This document shows, in pieces, positions 1-9,634 of a stretch of 64,000 nucleotides of DNA. Origin of the DNA: RPQJ01 sp963700045 (GTDB taxonomy: Bacteria > Pseudomonadota > Gammaproteobacteria > Steroidobacterales > Steroidobacteraceae); the NCBI GenBank assembly GCA_963700045.1, contig CAVOWK010000003.1:51481-115480 (forward strand), given 5' to 3'. The notes under the pieces are model-generated. The model was not told where the DNA came from, made no database searches, and saw nothing but the letters and a program-made list of their open reading frames with translations. Within the stretch, counting starts at the first letter, position 1. Each line of letters opens with the position of its first letter. Both the position numbers and the translations under genes were made by a program.

Positions 1-1
1 A

Positions 2-2959
2 GTCTACGTCCGCATCGACTACGCGCCGGATTCGCCGCCACCGGCAGAACAGATCAAGCAGGCCATCTTCAAGGTGACGGCGGAGGCCGGTTACTGGACG
101 CGCGCGGGATCGGCCGTCGAAGGGGAATCGCTGTGGGAGTTCCTGCATCACCGGGGCGACCTGCTGCGCGATGCGAACGAACAGACGTTGCTGCCGCTGC
201 TGATCTTCGACCAGTTCGAGGAGATCTTCACGCTGGCGCAGGCCGACGACGCGGGGCGCCAGCGTGCCAAGCGGTTCCTCGACGAGCTGGCCGACCTGGT
301 CGAGAACCGTCCGCCCGCCGACCTCGAGCGCCGGCTCGAGGAAGACGAAGCCAACGCCGACGATTTCGATTTCGCGCGCGCCGACTACCGCATCCTCATT
401 TCGCTGCGCGAGGATTATCTCGCGCACCTCGAGAGCGTGAAGGGCACCATGCCCTCGATCACGCAGAACCGCATGCGACTGGCGCGCATGAATGGCCAGC
501 AGGCGTTGAGTGCGGTCATTCAACCCGGGGGCAAGCTCGTCTCGCAGGAGGTCGCGGAGTCGATCGTGCGGTTCGTGGCAGGCGGCTCGGAGCTGCCAAA
601 CGCGGAGGTCGAGCCGTCGCTGTTGAGCCTCATCTGCCGCGAGCTCAACACGGTGCGGCAGGCGCAGGGCAAGGCGGAGATCTCGGCGGACCTGCTCGCC
701 GGCTCGCGCGACACGATCCTGACGGAGTTCTACGAGCGCGCGCTGGCGGACCAGCCGGCCGGCGTCCGACGCGTCATCGAGGACGAACTGCTCACCGAGT
801 CCGGCTATCGCGAGAGCCTGGCGGAGGAGCGCGTGGCCAAGGCGCTGGCTGCGGCGGGCGCCGAGCCCGATGCGCTGGCGAAACTGGTCGATCGACGGCT
901 GCTCCGCATCGAGGAGCGCCTCGACATGCGCCGCGTCGAGCTGACCCACGATGTCCTCTGCGGCGTCGTCCGTTCGAGCCGCAACCTGCGGCATGAACGC
1001 GAAGCGCGTGACGAGGCCGAGCGACAACTGGCGGAGCAGCAGGAAAGGGCGGCCGAGACCCGGCGCACGCTGCACAAGACGCGTCGCTTCGCCATGATCG
1101 CGGCGGGTTTGATGCTGGTCGCGCTGGTGAGCGCGGTCTTCGGCTGGATCAACTGGACTCGTGCGAAGGCGGCGGATCAGCAGGCACAGAAGGCGCGGGC
1201 CGACGCCGAGAAGCTGGTCGGCTTCCTGATCGAGGATTTCTACGCCGAGCTCGAGCCGACCGGGCGGCTCGAGACCATGGGCAAGCTCGCGCACATGGCG
1301 GTCAGCTACTACGACGACTTGCCGCAGGAACTGCTGACCCCGCAGACGCAGGCCTACCGCGGCATGGCGCTGATCCGGGAGGCTGGCGCGCTGTTTGCGC
1401 GCGGTGACTTCAAGACCGCCAACCCCAAGCTCGACGAAGCCTGGCGGATTTTCGACGGGTTGCGCGCGCAGGGCATCGTGACCGAGGACGTGGTCGCGGG
1501 ACTCGCGCTGGCCAAGTTCACGCGCTTCTCGTCCTGGGGTGTGGCAGGCGCGCCGGGCTCCAAAGTGTCGGACCTGCAGGAGACGGCCGACCTGCTGCGG
1601 CCCTGGATCAAACAGCCAGGAACGTCGGCGCAGACACGGATGCTCTACGGCGACGTGCTCAACTACCTGAGTCACACGCTGCCGGAGGGGCAGGACGTGG
1701 CGGCGTGCGAGGAGGCCCGGGCAATACTGCTCGACGCCGGCGCCCGCAACCTGGCCGACCTGCGTGCGGCATCGATCTATGCCGACACCACGGATTCGCA
1801 GGCACGGCATCTGCTGCAGATGGGCAAGGTCGCGGAGACCGAACGACTCGAGACCGAGGTCTACTCGTACGCCGAGAAGGTGCTGGCCAAGCGTCCCGGC
1901 GACCTGCGGTCGATGGCGAATCGCGCGCTGGCCGCAGACCTGCTCGGCCGCCTGGCAATCCGGCGACACGATTACGCGGTCGCCACGGACTACGCCGCGA
2001 AGGCGGCTGAAGCCGGCGAAAGCTACGTCCGCTTCAACCCCTCCGACCTGAACTCCTGGGTCTACTGGGTCCGCGGCCTCGACCAGCAGGCCAACGTGCT
2101 GCTGGAACAGGGCCGGATCGACGACGCGATCGACGGCTACCGGAAACTGGTGGCGCTGGAGCGGGATGCGCGCAAACCCGCGAGCCTGGCGCCGCTGCTC
2201 TGGAACAACTGGGGCCAGTTGATGATCAACGAGGGACGTGCCGGCCAGTTCGATGCGGCGCGGAAGTCGCAACTGGCGGCGGTGGCGGCCGTCAAGGAGA
2301 CGGCGGCCCTTGAAAAGCCGGGAAGTGCGCGACATGCGCTGTTCGAGATGTATGGCGATGCCCTGCAGGCCCGACTCGACCTCGATCAGGGACACGACCA
2401 GGCAGCATTCGACCAGGCGGCACAACTGGCGGCCCGCATGCGCGCCCTCGAATTCTCAAAGGAAGAGACCGGCGGCAACATTCGTGATGCCAGTGCGGTC
2501 CGCGCCAATTTCCTGCGCAATACGCTCGCGACACTGACCCTGGCGGCCCTGCGTACCGGCCGCTATGGCGAAGCCGAAGCCGCGGCGCGCGAGCGCGCCG
2601 CGTTGCCGCCGAATCCGTTCTCGGAACTGGATCCCCAGGACGAGAAGTCCCGCGCGCAGATGACGCTGGCGCATGCCCTGGTGCTGCAGGGACGCACGGA
2701 CGAAGCGCGCGCGATCACGCAGGTGGAGGTCCCGCGCTACCAGGCCGAACTCAAGGACGGGGCGGGCGGCCTTGCCTTCGCCAAGGACTATGCCTACGCG
2801 ATGTACGTCGATGCGCTGGCGCGCCCGGTCGGCGACTCGCAACGCGGCGCCAACCTGGCCTCGGCCCTGCGGCAACTGGATGCCATGGGCGAGGAAGCGA
2901 ACCGGCTCGTCGACATCCGCGAACTGCGCAGCCGGATCGGGGCCGCCAGCGCTGGCTAG
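2..2959 (+). CDS. nSTAND1-type NTPase with TM segment and TPR-like C-terminus (5' partial)
   Basis: The reading frame is already open at the first base, so the N-terminus and any effector domain lie outside the window. Of 985 visible codons, the first 300 or so look like the second half of a STAND NTPase. There is a hydrophobic Walker B-like strand (LLIFDQFEEIF), an arginine-rich sensor region, and LTHDVL near the end of the NTPase, as in nSTAND1 proteins. A short coiled coil and one membrane helix (MIAAGLMLVALVSAVFGWI) follow. About 570 alanine-rich helical residues with TPR-like spacing form the rest. By family knowledge such proteins are signalling or defence switches in which a sensor releases an N-terminal effector. 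The effector here cannot be identified. Function is inferred from architecture only. Confidence 0.7.
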   Translation, partial: VYVRIDYAPDSPPPAEQIKQAIFKVTAEAGYWTRAGSAVEGESLWEFLHHRGDLLRDANEQTLLPLLIFDQFEEIFTLAQADDAGRQRAKRFLDELADLVENRPPADLERRLEEDEANADDFDFARADYRILISLREDYLAHLESVKGTMPSITQNRMRLARMNGQQALSAVIQPGGKLVSQEVAESIVRFVAGGSELPNAEVEPSLLSLICRELNTVRQAQGKAEISADLLAGSRDTILTEFYERALADQPAGVRRVIEDELLTESGYRESLAEERVAKALAAAGAEPDALAKLVDRRLLRIEERLDMRRVELTHDVLCGVVRSSRNLRHEREARDEAERQLAEQQERAAETRRTLHKTRRFAMIAAGLMLVALVSAVFGWINWTRAKAADQQAQKARADAEKLVGFLIEDFYAELEPTGRLETMGKLAHMAVSYYDDLPQELLTPQTQAYRGMALIREAGALFARGDFKTANPKLDEAWRIFDGLRAQGIVTEDVVAGLALAKFTRFSSWGVAGAPGSKVSDLQETADLLRPWIKQPGTSAQTRMLYGDVLNYLSHTLPEGQDVAACEEARAILLDAGARNLADLRAASIYADTTDSQARHLLQMGKVAETERLETEVYSYAEKVLAKRPGDLRSMANRALAADLLGRLAIRRHDYAVATDYAAKAAEAGESYVRFNPSDLNSWVYWVRGLDQQANVLLEQGRIDDAIDGYRKLVALERDARKPASLAPLLWNNWGQLMINEGRAGQFDAARKSQLAAVAAVKETAALEKPGSARHALFEMYGDALQARLDLDQGHDQAAFDQAAQLAARMRALEFSKEETGGNIRDASAVRANFLRNTLATLTLAALRTGRYGEAEAAARERAALPPNPFSELDPQDEKSRAQMTLAHALVLQGRTDEARAITQVEVPRYQAELKDGAGGLAFAKDYAYAMYVDALARPVGDSQRGANLASALRQLDAMGEEANRLVDIRELRSRIGAASAG

Positions 2960-2997
2960 ACCGGTAGCCGCTGTATTCGCCGACGAACGCCTGTCGC

Positions 2998-4425
2998 TCA
3001 GGCGGCCAGCCGCGTTCCCTGGCGCGCCGCATGATCGGCCAGCACCTGCGAAACGCAGCCCGTCACTTTCCGGGCCGTGTCGATATGCAGGAACTCGTTC
3101 GGTCCGTGCGCGTTCGAGTTCGGGCCGAGCACGCCCGTGATCAGGAACTGCGTGCCCGGAAATTTCTCGCCGAGCATGCCCATGAACGGAATGCTGCCGC
3201 CGGTGCCCATGTACATCGAGTCCCTGCCGAAGAACGCTTGTGATGCCCGCTGCATCGATTGCTCGAGCCACGGCGAGAACGACGGGGCGTTCCAGCCGGC
3301 CATGGCCGACTCGACGCTGAAGCTGACCCTGGCACCGTAAGGCGGGTCCTGCTCCAGCGCGCGCTTGAGCGCGGCGGAGGCAACCTTCGGGTCCATCGTC
3401 GGCGTGAGCCGGAACGACAGCTTGAGGCTCGTGTAGGGCCGCAGGACGTTGCCGGCGCTGCGGAAGGCCGGGATGCCTTCGGCTCCCGTCACGCTCAGCG
3501 TGGGCCGCCACGTGCTGTTGAGCAGCAGTTCCAGTGGATCGTTCGACATCGGCTGCATGCCCGGCACGAACGGAATGCGACCCGCGACGATCGGACCCAG
3601 TATCGTCGCCGCGGCCTCGGCCTGGGCGCGGCGATCGGCCGGAATCGGCGTGTTGAGTTCGTCGACGAGGATCGCGCCGGAGTGCATGTCCTCGACGCGC
3701 GCGAGCAGTTCGCGCAGCACCCGCATGCTCGACGGCACGATGCCGCTGGCCATGCCGGAGTGCACGCCTTCGGTCAGGACGTCCGCGCGCAGCGTGCCGA
3801 TCAGGTTGCCGCGCAACGACGTGGTGCACCACAGCTGCTCGTAGTTGCCACACTCGGCGTCGAGACAGACGACCAGGCTCGGCGTGCCCAGGCGTGCGCC
3901 CAGCGCATCGATGTGGGCAGGCAGGTCCGGGCTGCCGCTTTCTTCGCTCGCCTCGATCAGGACGACGCAGCGCGCATGGGGAATCTTCTGCTCGCGCAGG
4001 GCGCAGATCGCGGCAATGGATGAGAACAACGCATAGCCGTCGTCGGCACCACCACGACCGTACAACTTCCCGTCGCGGATCACCGGCGTCCACGGGTCGA
4101 GACCCTCCGACCAGCCGGTGAACTCCGGTTGCTTGTCCAGGTGCCCGTACAGCAGGACGCAATCGTCCACGTCGCCCGGGACGTCGACCAGCAGCACCGG
4201 GGTGCGACCCGGCAGCCTGAGTACCTCGACCTTGGAGCCGGTGGGCGCGTGTGCCGTGGCCCAACGAGCCATCAGCTGGACCGCGGCTTCCATGTGGCCG
4301 TGCGCTTCCCAGTCCGGGTCGAACAAAGGGGACTTGTTCGGAATGCGCACGTAGTCGACCAGCTGCGGCAGGATCGAGTCCGACCAGGTCGTGTCGATGT
4401 AGCTTCTGGCTTTTGAAATATCCAT
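2998..4425 (-). CDS. M20 family metallopeptidase
   Basis: A 475-residue di-zinc peptidase of the M20 (CNDP/ArgE/DapE-like) family that probably hydrolyses dipeptides or N-acyl amino acids in the cytoplasm. Metal-site motifs are present in order: YGHLDKQPE (His95), GRGGADDGYA (Asp129) and the general-base region EASEESGS (residues 158-165). A dimerisation-domain stretch and a late histidine region (NSNAHGPNEF) complete the fold. The ATG giving MDISKARS is preferred over an ATG 13 codons upstream, which adds an atypical Cys-rich leader. It is divergent in function from its neighbours and lies 13 bases from tatD on the same strand, so cotranscription is likely. The exact substrate cannot be read from sequence. 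Confidence 0.88.
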   Translation of the reverse strand: MDISKARSYIDTTWSDSILPQLVDYVRIPNKSPLFDPDWEAHGHMEAAVQLMARWATAHAPTGSKVEVLRLPGRTPVLLVDVPGDVDDCVLLYGHLDKQPEFTGWSEGLDPWTPVIRDGKLYGRGGADDGYALFSSIAAICALREQKIPHARCVVLIEASEESGSPDLPAHIDALGARLGTPSLVVCLDAECGNYEQLWCTTSLRGNLIGTLRADVLTEGVHSGMASGIVPSSMRVLRELLARVEDMHSGAILVDELNTPIPADRRAQAEAAATILGPIVAGRIPFVPGMQPMSNDPLELLLNSTWRPTLSVTGAEGIPAFRSAGNVLRPYTSLKLSFRLTPTMDPKVASAALKRALEQDPPYGARVSFSVESAMAGWNAPSFSPWLEQSMQRASQAFFGRDSMYMGTGGSIPFMGMLGEKFPGTQFLITGVLGPNSNAHGPNEFLHIDTARKVTGCVSQVLADHAARQGTRLAA

Positions 4426-4438
4426 TAAATTCAACTTA

Positions 4439-5281
4439 TTACAAACTAAACCTAGGATACACATCAGGCGCCGTCGCGGCCTTCCCGAAGCCGAAGAACT
4501 TTAGCGCATTGCGGGTCGTCGCAGCGGCAACGGTCGGAAAGTCCTCGCCGCGGCAGGAGGCAACGACCTTGACCACGTGGGGCAGGAACTTGGGCTCGTT
4601 GCGGCGGTGCGCGGGCCTGGGCTGCAGGTCGCGTGGCAGCAGGTACGGGGCATCGGTTTCCACCAGCAGCCGGTCGAGTGGGATTTCGCGCACCAGCTCG
4701 CGCAGGTGCTGGCCCCGGCGCTCGTCGCAGATCCAACCGGTGATCCCGATCGACAGACCCAGGTCCAGGTAGTCGCGCAGCTCACGCCCGTCGCCGGTGA
4801 AGCAATGGGCGACGCCGCCTGCAAGCCGGGGCAGGTAGTCCTTGAGAATGGCGACGAAGGCGTCGTGACCGTCGCGCTGGTGCAGGAAGACCGGCTTGCC
4901 GCTGTCCACGGCCAGTTCCAGCTGCCAACGGAAGGCGCGTTCCTGGTCTGCGTGCGGAGAGAAGTTGCGGAAGTAGTCGAGTCCGCACTCACCGGCCGCG
5001 CCGACCTCCGGTGCCGCGAGCAGCTCGCGCAGGCGTGGCAGGTCGTCCTGGCGGAGTTCACTGGCATGGTGGGGATGGACGCCCGCCGTGGCTCGAAACA
5101 CGGCCGGATCGGTCCGTACGAGGTCGATGGCGCGCCGGGTGCTGTCGAGCGTGCTGCCCGTGATCACCATGTGGCGCACGCCGCAGGCCACCGCGGCGGC
5201 CACGACGTCGGCACGGTCGTGGTCGAAGCTGTCGTGGGCGAGATTGAGGCCGATGTCGACGAGGGTGGGGGCCGGAGTCAT
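4439..5281 (-). CDS. tatD: TatD family 3'-5' exonuclease / metal-dependent hydrolase
   Basis: A 280-residue TIM-barrel nuclease, assigned to TatD proper rather than YcfH or YjjV. It keeps the TatD-specific stretches GLNL at the N-terminus, GECGLDYFRNFS, IGITGWICDERRG and LLVETDAPYLLPRDL. In E. coli TatD is a Mg-dependent 3'-5' exonuclease linked to repair of oxidative DNA damage. Metal-site residues are visible: Glu in GECGLD, His in FLHQRD, His in AHCFTG and Asp in ETDAP. It sits just upstream of the M20 peptidase on the same strand and is divergent from the HlyD-type adaptor gene. Confidence 0.93.
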   Translation of the reverse strand: MTPAPTLVDIGLNLAHDSFDHDRADVVAAAVACGVRHMVITGSTLDSTRRAIDLVRTDPAVFRATAGVHPHHASELRQDDLPRLRELLAAPEVGAAGECGLDYFRNFSPHADQERAFRWQLELAVDSGKPVFLHQRDGHDAFVAILKDYLPRLAGGVAHCFTGDGRELRDYLDLGLSIGITGWICDERRGQHLRELVREIPLDRLLVETDAPYLLPRDLQPRPAHRRNEPKFLPHVVKVVASCRGEDFPTVAAATTRNALKFFGFGKAATAPDVYPRFSL

Positions 5282-5332
5282 GCAGGGTTGGCTGTGTTAG
5301 ATTGCGCCGCTTCCCCAGACTAGCGAGTACGC

Positions 5333-6559
5333 ATGGCACTGGACAAGGCAGCACTCGAGAGCCTGCGCCTCGATCGTGATCCTGAAGCAGGAAATTACCG
5401 GCAGCGCAGCGGTTCGCGTCGCAAGCTGTGGTATGTGCTCGCCGCGGTCGCCGTGGTTGGGGCCGTGCTGGCCTGGCGCTCGTTCAACAGCGCCGTGCCG
5501 GTGCAGACGGTCACCGTCGAGTCTCCCACGTCCGCGAGCGGGGCCGTCCTCAACGCGTCGGGTTACGTCGTTGCGCGCCGGTTGGCGACCGTCAGCTCAA
5601 AAGTCACCGGCCAGGTCAGCGAGGTGCTGTTCGAAGAAGGCGCCGAAGTCGAGGCGGGCCAGGTGCTTGCACGACTCGACCGCTCCACGGTCGACGCCCA
5701 ACTCAACGTGTCTGCCAGCGGCGCCGAAGCCGCACGCCGTAACCTGCGCGAAATCGAGGTGCGGCTGGCCGATGCGCGCAAGACGCTCGAGCGCAATCGG
5801 TCGCTGGTCGAGCGCAAGCTGGTTGCGCAAAGTGTGCTCGACAGCTCCGAAGCCGAAGTTGCCGCGTTAAGTGCCCGTCTTGCGGCAGCGCGTTCGGAGG
5901 TCGACGTCGCCATCGCGCAGGTCGGACTCGTCAAGCAGGAACTTGCGGACCTGGAGATCCGCGCGCCGTTCAAGGGCGTCGTGATCTCGAAGGATGCGCA
6001 GCCAGGCGAAATAGTCTCGCCGATGTCGGCCGGCGGCGGCTTTACTCGCTCGGGCGTGGCGACCATCGTCGACATGGACTCGCGCGAAGTCGAAGTGGAT
6101 GTCAACGAGTCGTACATCAATCGGGTCAGTGCCGGCCAGAAGGTCGAGTGCGTACTCGATGCATATCCAGACCTGAAGATTCCCGCCCACGTCATCAGCA
6201 TCGTGCCGACGGCCGACCGCCAGAAGGCGACCGTGCGGGTGCGCATCGGCCTCGACCAGCTCGACCCGCGCATCCTGCCGGACATGGGCATCAAGGTGAG
6301 TTTCTTCGAGGACGATTCGCAACCGGCGACGAAGGCGGCGCTGCTCGTGCCCGAGAACGCGATCGTCAGTGACGGCAAGGCGAGCTATGCCTGGGTCGTG
6401 CGGGACGGCAAGGTCGAGCAGCGCGCGGTGACGACGGGCGCGACGAAAGACGGCCAGGTGCCGGTCACCGACGGTCTCGTCGGCGGCGAGTCGATCGTCA
6501 TCGACGCGCCGAAGCGCCTGCGCGACGGCGGGGCCGTGGAGCTGAAGGCCACGCCATGA
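5333..6559 (+). CDS. HlyD/MacA-type periplasmic adaptor subunit
   Basis: A 408-residue membrane-fusion protein. It has a cytoplasmic N-tail, one inner-membrane helix at about residues 28-46 (LWYVLAAVAVVGAVLAW), and a lipoyl half-motif (VSEVLFEEGAEVEAGQVLARLD). A long alpha-helical hairpin at about residues 110-190 is followed by the second lipoyl half (LEIRAPFKGVV) and beta-barrel and membrane-proximal domains. By family role it links an inner-membrane ABC permease to an outer-membrane channel. The stop overlaps the start of the ATPase gene by four bases (ATGA). Adaptor, ATPase and two permeases therefore form one MacAB-like operon. No outer-membrane TolC gene is in the window. Confidence 0.9.
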   Translation: MALDKAALESLRLDRDPEAGNYRQRSGSRRKLWYVLAAVAVVGAVLAWRSFNSAVPVQTVTVESPTSASGAVLNASGYVVARRLATVSSKVTGQVSEVLFEEGAEVEAGQVLARLDRSTVDAQLNVSASGAEAARRNLREIEVRLADARKTLERNRSLVERKLVAQSVLDSSEAEVAALSARLAAARSEVDVAIAQVGLVKQELADLEIRAPFKGVVISKDAQPGEIVSPMSAGGGFTRSGVATIVDMDSREVEVDVNESYINRVSAGQKVECVLDAYPDLKIPAHVISIVPTADRQKATVRVRIGLDQLDPRILPDMGIKVSFFEDDSQPATKAALLVPENAIVSDGKASYAWVVRDGKVEQRAVTTGATKDGQVPVTDGLVGGESIVIDAPKRLRDGGAVELKATP

Positions 6560-7269
6560 CCGCGGCGTCCGCTGCAGCCGTGACAGGGACATCGATCGTC
6601 CGCATCCGCGACCTGGTCAAGGACTACCGTCGCGGCGCCGAGACCGTGCGGGTCCTCGACGGTCTTTCACTCGACATCCGCCAAGGCGATTTCGTAGCGC
6701 TGATGGGGCCGTCGGGTTCCGGTAAGTCGACGCTGCTCAACCTGATCGGCGGCCTCGACCAGCCAACGTCGGGCACGCTCGAAGTCGAAGGCCTGCGCGT
6801 CGACGAGCTGTCGGAAGGATCGCTCGGCCGCTGGCGCGCGGACCACGTCGGGTTCATCTTCCAGATGTACAACCTGTTGCCGGTGCTTACGGCCGAGCGC
6901 AACGTCGAGTTGCCGCTGCTGCTCACGAACCTCGATCGCGAGCAGCGCATGAAGCGCGTCGCCGCGGCGCTGAAGCTGGTTGGTCTCGAGCATCGCGCGA
7001 AGCACCGTCCGCGCGAGCTTTCGGGGGGGCAGGAACAGCGCGTCGGCATCGCGCGGGCAATCGTTACCGATCCGACGCTGCTGCTGTGCGACGAACCCAC
7101 CGGCGACCTCGACCGTAAGTCGGGCGACGAGATCCTGACCCTGCTCGAGGCGCTCAACGACGAGTACGGCAAGACCATCATCATGGTCACGCACGATCCG
7201 CACGCCGCCGAACGCGCTCACCGCGTCATCCATCTCGACAAGGGCATGCTGAGCGAAGGGTCGGGATGA
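6556..7269 (+). CDS. ABC transporter ATP-binding protein, MacB/LolD type
   Basis: A 237-residue nucleotide-binding subunit. It has Walker A GPSGSGKST (residues 52-60), a Q-loop in FQMYNLLP, signature LSGGQEQRVGIARAI, Walker B LLLCDEPTGDLD and H-loop MVTHD. The MYNLLPVLTAERNVELP stretch is typical of the MacB/LolD/FtsE subfamily that powers mechanotransmission rather than classical substrate transport. It is translationally coupled to both neighbours by ATGA overlaps. It should energise the two FtsX-like permeases downstream. The exported substrate is unknown. Confidence 0.93.
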   Translation: MTAASAAAVTGTSIVRIRDLVKDYRRGAETVRVLDGLSLDIRQGDFVALMGPSGSGKSTLLNLIGGLDQPTSGTLEVEGLRVDELSEGSLGRWRADHVGFIFQMYNLLPVLTAERNVELPLLLTNLDREQRMKRVAAALKLVGLEHRAKHRPRELSGGQEQRVGIARAIVTDPTLLLCDEPTGDLDRKSGDEILTLLEALNDEYGKTIIMVTHDPHAAERAHRVIHLDKGMLSEGSG

Positions 7270-8426
7270 TCGGCAAGTACCTGCCGCTGCTGGCGTCGAG
7301 CCTGCGCCGCAAGCGGCTGCGCACGTTCTTCACGGTCGCCTCGATCCTGATCGCGTTCCTGTTGTACGGGCTCGCGGCATCCATGCAGTTTGCGCTGCAG
7401 TCGGGCGTCGACGTCGCCGGCGCCGATCGCCTGCTGACGATGCACAAGGTTTCGTTCACCCAGTTGCTGCCGGCGAGCTACGAGAGCCGAATCAAGGCCG
7501 TGGACGGCGTCGTGGCCGTTTCGCCGCAGACGTGGTTCGGCGCGTGGTTCCAGGACGAGCGCAACCAGTTCCCCACGTTTCCGAGCGACCCGGAGGCGTA
7601 CCTCCGCATCTATCCGGAAATCAGGCTCACCGAATCGCAGAAGCAGGACTGGTTCGCCGATCGCACCGGGGCGCTGGTCGGACGTGCCATTGCCGACCTC
7701 TACGGCTGGAGGGTCGGCGACCAGGTGCCGCTGCGGTCGGCCATCTGGCGGCGGCTCGATGGCTCCGATACGTGGGACATCACGGTGCGTGCGATCTACG
7801 ACCTGCCCGAGGGCGGCGACACGCGGCAGATCGTGCTGCACCAGGACTATTTCGAGGAAGCCAAGCAGCAGGCCAAGGGCCTGATCGGCTGGTACGTCAT
7901 CAAGATCAGCGACGTGAACCGCGCGCAGGCGATCGCCAGGCAGATCGACGTGATGTTCGCGAACTCGCCGGCGGAGACCAAGACGTCGTCGGAGCGCGCG
8001 ATGGCGCAGTCGTTCGTCAACCAGATCGGCAACATCGGGGCGATCCTGTCGGCCATCGTCGCAGCGGTATTCTTCACCATGCTGCTGGTGACGGCCAACA
8101 CCATGGCGCAGTCGGTGCGGGAGCGCACCAACGAGCTCGGCGTGCTGAAGACGCTCGGCTTCAGCAATGGCGGAGTGCTCGGCATGGTGCTCGCTGAATC
8201 CGTGCTGGTGACGACGCTCGGCGGCCTGCTCGGCATGTCCTTCGCATGGTGGATCGGTGTGCTGTTCGAGCCGACCCTTGCCCAGTACCTGCCGGGATTT
8301 CGCGTGCCGCCCGAGGCATTCGTGAAGTCTGCGCTGTACATGCTGGCGCTCGGCGTGGTCGCGGGTGCGGTGCCCGCCTGGCAGGCCATGCGCCTGCGCA
8401 TCGTCGAAGCGTTGCGCAGGGATTGA
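7266..8426 (+). CDS. FtsX-like permease subunit 1
   Basis: A 386-residue permease of the FtsX/MacB fold. One N-terminal membrane helix (about residues 20-40) is followed by a roughly 230-residue periplasmic MacB-PCD-like domain. Three C-terminal helices carry the conserved cytoplasmic loop ERTNELGVLKTLGFSN. The final ALRRD tail is typical of this family. It pairs with the preceding ATPase and with a second, related permease immediately downstream, so the working transporter is probably a heterodimer of the two permeases. Confidence 0.9.
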   Translation: MIGKYLPLLASSLRRKRLRTFFTVASILIAFLLYGLAASMQFALQSGVDVAGADRLLTMHKVSFTQLLPASYESRIKAVDGVVAVSPQTWFGAWFQDERNQFPTFPSDPEAYLRIYPEIRLTESQKQDWFADRTGALVGRAIADLYGWRVGDQVPLRSAIWRRLDGSDTWDITVRAIYDLPEGGDTRQIVLHQDYFEEAKQQAKGLIGWYVIKISDVNRAQAIARQIDVMFANSPAETKTSSERAMAQSFVNQIGNIGAILSAIVAAVFFTMLLVTANTMAQSVRERTNELGVLKTLGFSNGGVLGMVLAESVLVTTLGGLLGMSFAWWIGVLFEPTLAQYLPGFRVPPEAFVKSALYMLALGVVAGAVPAWQAMRLRIVEALRRD

Positions 8427-8433
8427 GGCCGCC

Positions 8434-9631
8434 ATGAGTCTGCGCCCTGCATTCAACCAGCTGGTCACCGTCACTACGATGAACCTGCGCAACCTGCCGT
8501 CGCGGGTCGGAACGTCGCTGGTCGCCGTGATCGGCATCGGCGGCGTGGTGGCCGTGCTGGTCTCGCTGCTGTCGATGGGAGAGGGCTTTCGCGCGGCGCT
8601 CGACCTCTCCGGCCGCGAGGACGTCGCGATGATCCTGCGCGGCGGCTCGCCGGACGAACTCTCCAGCTCCATCGGGCGCGAGGAGTACAACGCCATCGTC
8701 ATCGCGCCCGGCATTGCGCGCGACGCGCGGGGCCCGATCGTCTCGGGCGAGCTGTATTCGATCGTGGACCTGCCGATGCGCAGCACGGGCACCGGTGCCA
8801 ACGTGCCGCTGCGTGGCGTCGGCGAGCGTGGTCCGGAACTGCGCGACGGCTTCCGCATCGTTGCGGGCCGCATGTTCCGCCCCGGGCAGAACGAGGTGAT
8901 CGTCGGCCAGGGCGCCTACTCGCAGTTCGAGAACGTCGACCTCGGACGCGAGGTGAAATGGGGCTCGCAGACGTGGCGCGTCGTCGGCGTCTTCGAGGCG
9001 GGCGGCAGTGTTTCAGAATCGGAGGTCTGGACCGACGCGGTCGTCCTGCGCGGGATATACCGGCGCGGCAACACCGTGCAGATCGTCCGCGCCCAGCTCA
9101 CTTCGCCCGCGGCGCTGCAGACGGTTCGCTCGGCCCTCGAGAAGGACCCGCGGCTCAGTGTCTCCGTGCGCAGCGAAAAGGCGTTCTATTCGGACCAATC
9201 GCGAATCCTGCTCGCCCTGATCAAGTATGTCGGCACGACCATTGCGGTGCTGATGGGCGTGGGCGCGGTGTTCGCTGCGCTCAACACGATGTATTCGGCG
9301 GTCTCCTCGCGCACGCGCGAGATCGCGACGCTTGCGCGCGCTCGGCTTCGGCGCGGCGCCGGTCGTGACCTCGGTGCTGCTCGAGTCGGCGGTGCTCGGA
9401 TTGCTCGGCGGCGTCGTGGGTGGACTGCTGGTCTACTTTGGCCTGAACGGCTACCAGGCGACGACACTGAATTTCGGCAGCTTCAGCCAGCTGACGTTCG
9501 CGTTCACCGTCACGCCGCGACTGCTGGTGACCGGCCTCTGGTACTCGCTCATACTCGGCATCCTGGGCGGCCTGTTGCCGGGAATCCGGGCCGCGAGAAT
9601 GCCGGTGACGACCGGCCTGAGGGAACTGTAG
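8434..9631 (+). CDS. FtsX-like permease subunit 2, interrupted by a +1 frameshift
   Basis: A second FtsX/MacB-like permease of about 398 residues if repaired. Reading from MSLRPAFNQL the frame is normal through the periplasmic domain and the second helix (AVLMGVGAVFAALNTM) to SSRTREIATL. One extra T around 9332-9333 then shifts the frame. The next frame continues perfectly with RALGFGAAPVVTSVLLES, two more helices and the TGLREL end. In this family the loop is normally continuous (REIATLRALGF), so the site is clear. Unrepaired, the protein loses the last two membrane helices. Conservation on both sides favours a recent indel or an assembly error over long-term decay. Confidence 0.82.
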
Positions 9632-9634
9632 CCG

